From contig DJDA01000111.1 in assembly GCA_002430835.1 (NCBI GenBank), positions 1 through 54,080 on the forward strand: DNA of 54,080 bases, in the 5' to 3' direction. The notes under the pieces are model-generated. The model had not been told where the DNA came from. It did no database searches and was given only the letters and a program-made list of their open reading frames with translations. The position numbers and the translations under genes are program-made. Shown piece after piece: positions 52,191 through 54,080 of the stretch. The first letter of the stretch is position 1. Each line of letters opens with the position of its first letter. Origin of the DNA: Brevundimonas sp. UBA5936. GTDB lineage: Bacteria; Pseudomonadota; Alphaproteobacteria; Caulobacterales; Caulobacteraceae.

Positions 52191-53293
52191 GCCGCGCCTT
52201 CCTCGATCAGGAAGGCGCGCACCGCCTCGGCGTCCACGTCCTTGTCGGTGAAGGCGTCGCCGACGGCCCGCGCCAGGATCAGGGTCAGGCGTCCGCCCTC
52301 GGCCTTCTTGTCCCCCGCCATGCGCGCGATCAGGGCGTCGGCCGCGAAGGCGTGGGCCACATCCGAAAGTCGCGTCGGCAGGCCCGCCGCGCGGATGCCC
52401 GCCTCGGCCCGCTCGGCCTCGACCGCCGGGCAAAGCCCCTGCCGCGCCGAATAGCGGAAGGCCATGGCGCAACCCAGCGCCACCGCCTCGCCGTGGGTCA
52501 GGGTCTCGTCAAACGCCAGCTCAGCCTCCAGGGCGTGACCGAAGGTGTGGCCCAGGTTCAGCAGGGCGCGACGGCCCGCCTCCTTCTCATCCTCGCCGAC
52601 GATCTGAGCCTTGATCTCGACCGAGCGGATCACCGCCCGCTCCAGCGCGTCAGGGTCGCCCTTGGCGCCCGCTGCCCCCTCGCCGCCCAGCCAGTCGAAG
52701 AAGGCCGCGTCGCAGATCAACCCGTGCTTAAGCACCTCGGCCCAGCCCGAACGCACCTGGCGCACCGGCAGGGTGGCCAGGGCCTCGATGTCCGCCAGCA
52801 CCCGGCGCGGCTGATGGAAGGCGCCAATCAGGTTCTTGCCGCGCGGTGTGTCGATCGCCGTCTTGCCGCCGACCGAGGAATCCACCTGAGCCAGCAGAGT
52901 GGTCGGAACCTGCACGAAATCCACGCCGCGCATGAACAGGGCCGCCGCCAGGCCGGCCAGGTCGCCCACCACGCCGCCGCCCAGGGCGACGACCACGCTC
53001 TTGCGATCCAGCCCTTCGGCCAGCAATCGGTCCAGCACCGCCTCAAGCTGCTCGAAAGACTTGGACGCCTCGCCCGCCGGAACGGTGACGATACCCGTCG
53101 CCAAGCCCGCCACCGCCAGAGAGGCGCGCACCGTCTCGCCGTGGATCGCCGCCACCGTCTCATCGCTGACGATGAAGGCGCGCGTGGGCTTCAACGCGAC
53201 GACCTCGGCTCCCGCCGTCTTCAGCAGCCCCCGCCCGACGACGACCTCATAGGGGGCGAAGGCGCCGCCCGCGACCGGGATCGTCGTGGTCAT
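52187..53293 (-). CDS. aroB: 3-dehydroquinate synthase
   Basis: 368 residues. The NAD-binding GGGVVGDLAGLAAALFMRGVDFVQVPTTLLAQVDSSVGGKTAIDTPRGKNLIGAFHQP block is diagnostic, followed by LNLGHTFGHALEAE with zinc-binding histidines and LTHGEAVALGCAMAF. It makes 3-dehydroquinate from DAHP in the shikimate pathway. The start overlaps the aroK stop by four bases and the stop overlaps the GNAT start. Confidence 0.97.
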   Translation of the reverse strand: MTTTIPVAGGAFAPYEVVVGRGLLKTAGAEVVALKPTRAFIVSDETVAAIHGETVRASLAVAGLATGIVTVPAGEASKSFEQLEAVLDRLLAEGLDRKSVVVALGGGVVGDLAGLAAALFMRGVDFVQVPTTLLAQVDSSVGGKTAIDTPRGKNLIGAFHQPRRVLADIEALATLPVRQVRSGWAEVLKHGLICDAAFFDWLGGEGAAGAKGDPDALERAVIRSVEIKAQIVGEDEKEAGRRALLNLGHTFGHALEAELAFDETLTHGEAVALGCAMAFRYSARQGLCPAVEAERAEAGIRAAGLPTRLSDVAHAFAADALIARMAGDKKAEGGRLTLILARAVGDAFTDKDVDAEAVRAFLIEEGAA

Positions 53294-53859
53294 GACTGGG
53301 TCTCCTGCCGTCCGAACCGGCGCAATTGTTTCAGGATGGCCTCGACGGCCTGGGCATGCGATCCGCCGCCCACATCGACCGTCAGATCGGCCTCGCCGTA
53401 GATGGGATAGCGCGCCTTGGCCAGGTCGTTGAGGGCCGTCAGAGGATCGCGATTGCGCAACAGCGGCCGGGTGTCGCGTCGTCCTACCCGCTCGGCGATG
53501 ACCTTCAGGTCCGCGCGCATCCAGACGCTGACGGCGTGCTGCTTCATCAGGGCGCGGGTGTCGGGGTTGAGCACCGCCCCGCCCCCGGTCGCCAGCACGA
53601 TCGGCGGCCCTTCCAGCAGGCGCTTCATCACCCGCGCTTCGCCTGCCCGGAACTCGACCTCGCCGCGCGTGGCGAAGATTTCGCTGACGGTCATGCCCGC
53701 CGCTTCCTCGATCACATGATCGCCGTCAGCGAACGGCAAGCCCAATCGGGCCGCCAGGCGCCGCCCCACGGTCGATTTTCCGACGCCCATCAGCCCCACC
53801 AAGGCTATGGTGCGGACCGAAGACAACGGGAAGGAATCAGGCGAGGCGTCGGAAGGCAT
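53290..53859 (-). CDS. aroK: Shikimate kinase
   Basis: 189 residues from ATG 53859 (MPSDASPDSFPL). Walker A VGLMGVGKSTVGRRLA, shikimate-binding DGDHVIEEAAGMTVSEIFATRGEVEFRAGEARVM and GGGAVLNPDTRALM, and the lid segment RRDTRPLLRNRDP. It phosphorylates shikimate. First gene of aroK-aroB-GNAT. It is divergent from xerD with 67 bases between starts. Confidence 0.96.
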   Translation of the reverse strand: MPSDASPDSFPLSSVRTIALVGLMGVGKSTVGRRLAARLGLPFADGDHVIEEAAGMTVSEIFATRGEVEFRAGEARVMKRLLEGPPIVLATGGGAVLNPDTRALMKQHAVSVWMRADLKVIAERVGRRDTRPLLRNRDPLTALNDLAKARYPIYGEADLTVDVGGGSHAQAVEAILKQLRRFGRQETQS

Positions 53860-53926
53860 GGTCCGTACACCCTCTACACCAGACGCCGCCCGGCTCCACA
53901 CCCAGAAGCGATGACCTGACGCCCGC

Positions 53927-54080
53927 ATGACCCCGCAGATCGAAGCCTTTCTGGAGATGATGGCGGTGGAGCGCGACGCCTCGCCTCACACCCTGTCAGC
54001 CTATGGCCGCGATCTGACGGACGCAGAGACCTGGCTGAACGACGCCGGCGGTCTGATGGGCGCGCCGCAGGAGGCGCTGG
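53927..54080 (+). CDS. xerD: Tyrosine recombinase XerD, 3' end outside the window
   Basis: The first 51 residues: MTPQIEAFLEMMAVERDAS..HTLSAYGRDLTDAETWL. This is the N-terminal SAM-like, DNA-binding domain of phage integrase-type recombinases. XerD acts with XerC at dif to resolve chromosome dimers. The catalytic part is not visible, but the divergent position next to aroK-aroB is the one known from Caulobacterales. Confidence 0.85.
   Translation, partial: MTPQIEAFLEMMAVERDASPHTLSAYGRDLTDAETWLNDAGGLMGAPQEAL

Overview
The window is about 54 kb of GC-rich bacterial chromosome that reads as Caulobacterales, most likely Brevundimonas or a close relative. The lineage markers are a fliX / flgI / rod-binding protein / flbY flagellar locus, a TIGR01782-type TonB-dependent receptor, a CC_3452-family secreted protein, a DksA with a degenerate zinc finger, and an alphaproteobacterial SOS box (GTTC-N7-GTTC) in front of uvrA. 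Codon use is uniformly GC-rich. I saw no rRNA, tRNA, CRISPR array or insertion sequence.

Positions 1-5.8 kb are accessory in character: a truncated DUF4126 gene, a MarR regulator divergent from an S41 peptidase and a class C beta-lactamase-like hydrolase, an ECF sigma factor with a coupled membrane protein, a glutathione S-transferase, and decayed remnants of two unrelated genes (5517-5766).

Positions 5.8-13.6 kb hold the most interesting unit. It comprises a secreted LamG + purple-acid-phosphatase-like metallophosphoesterase, a divergent PhnZ-like HD-domain oxygenase, a TonB-dependent receptor, a HutC-type GntR regulator and a DUF5690 major facilitator transporter. Three sites of the form TGGTNTANACCA lie in exactly the three control regions (7634, 8366, 13584). 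They match the known HutC-subfamily core GTNTANAC. I infer one local regulon for capture and cleavage of a phosphonate or phosphoester, with no C-P lyase, PhnW, PhnX or PhnY present in the window.

Positions 13.8-24.2 kb: a lipoprotein, a LOG-family hydrolase, the CC_3452 protein, gltX, a DUF4377 lipoprotein, dksA, then divergent fliX and flgI-rod protein-flbY with a sigma-54-like promoter, followed by an EAL-domain protein and an ABC-F ATPase. Positions 24.4-34.8 kb: truncated haemoglobin, LexA-controlled uvrA, two paralogous membrane proteins, trmFO, a CynX-type transporter with its MarR regulator, an ArsR/rhodanese pair and a squalene/phytoene synthase-family protein.

Positions 34.9-42 kb are core operons on the minus strand: yajC-secD-secF, and serS-surE-pcm followed by an NlpD-like lipoprotein. 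Positions 42-54 kb: a cytochrome b561-YceI fusion beside a separate YceI lipoprotein, mutL, a low-molecular-weight tyrosine phosphatase, yjhX with a structured leader, rsmD, a CPBP protease, a GFA protein, rluB, tadA, an MliC-like lipoprotein, the aroK-aroB-GNAT operon, and the start of xerD.
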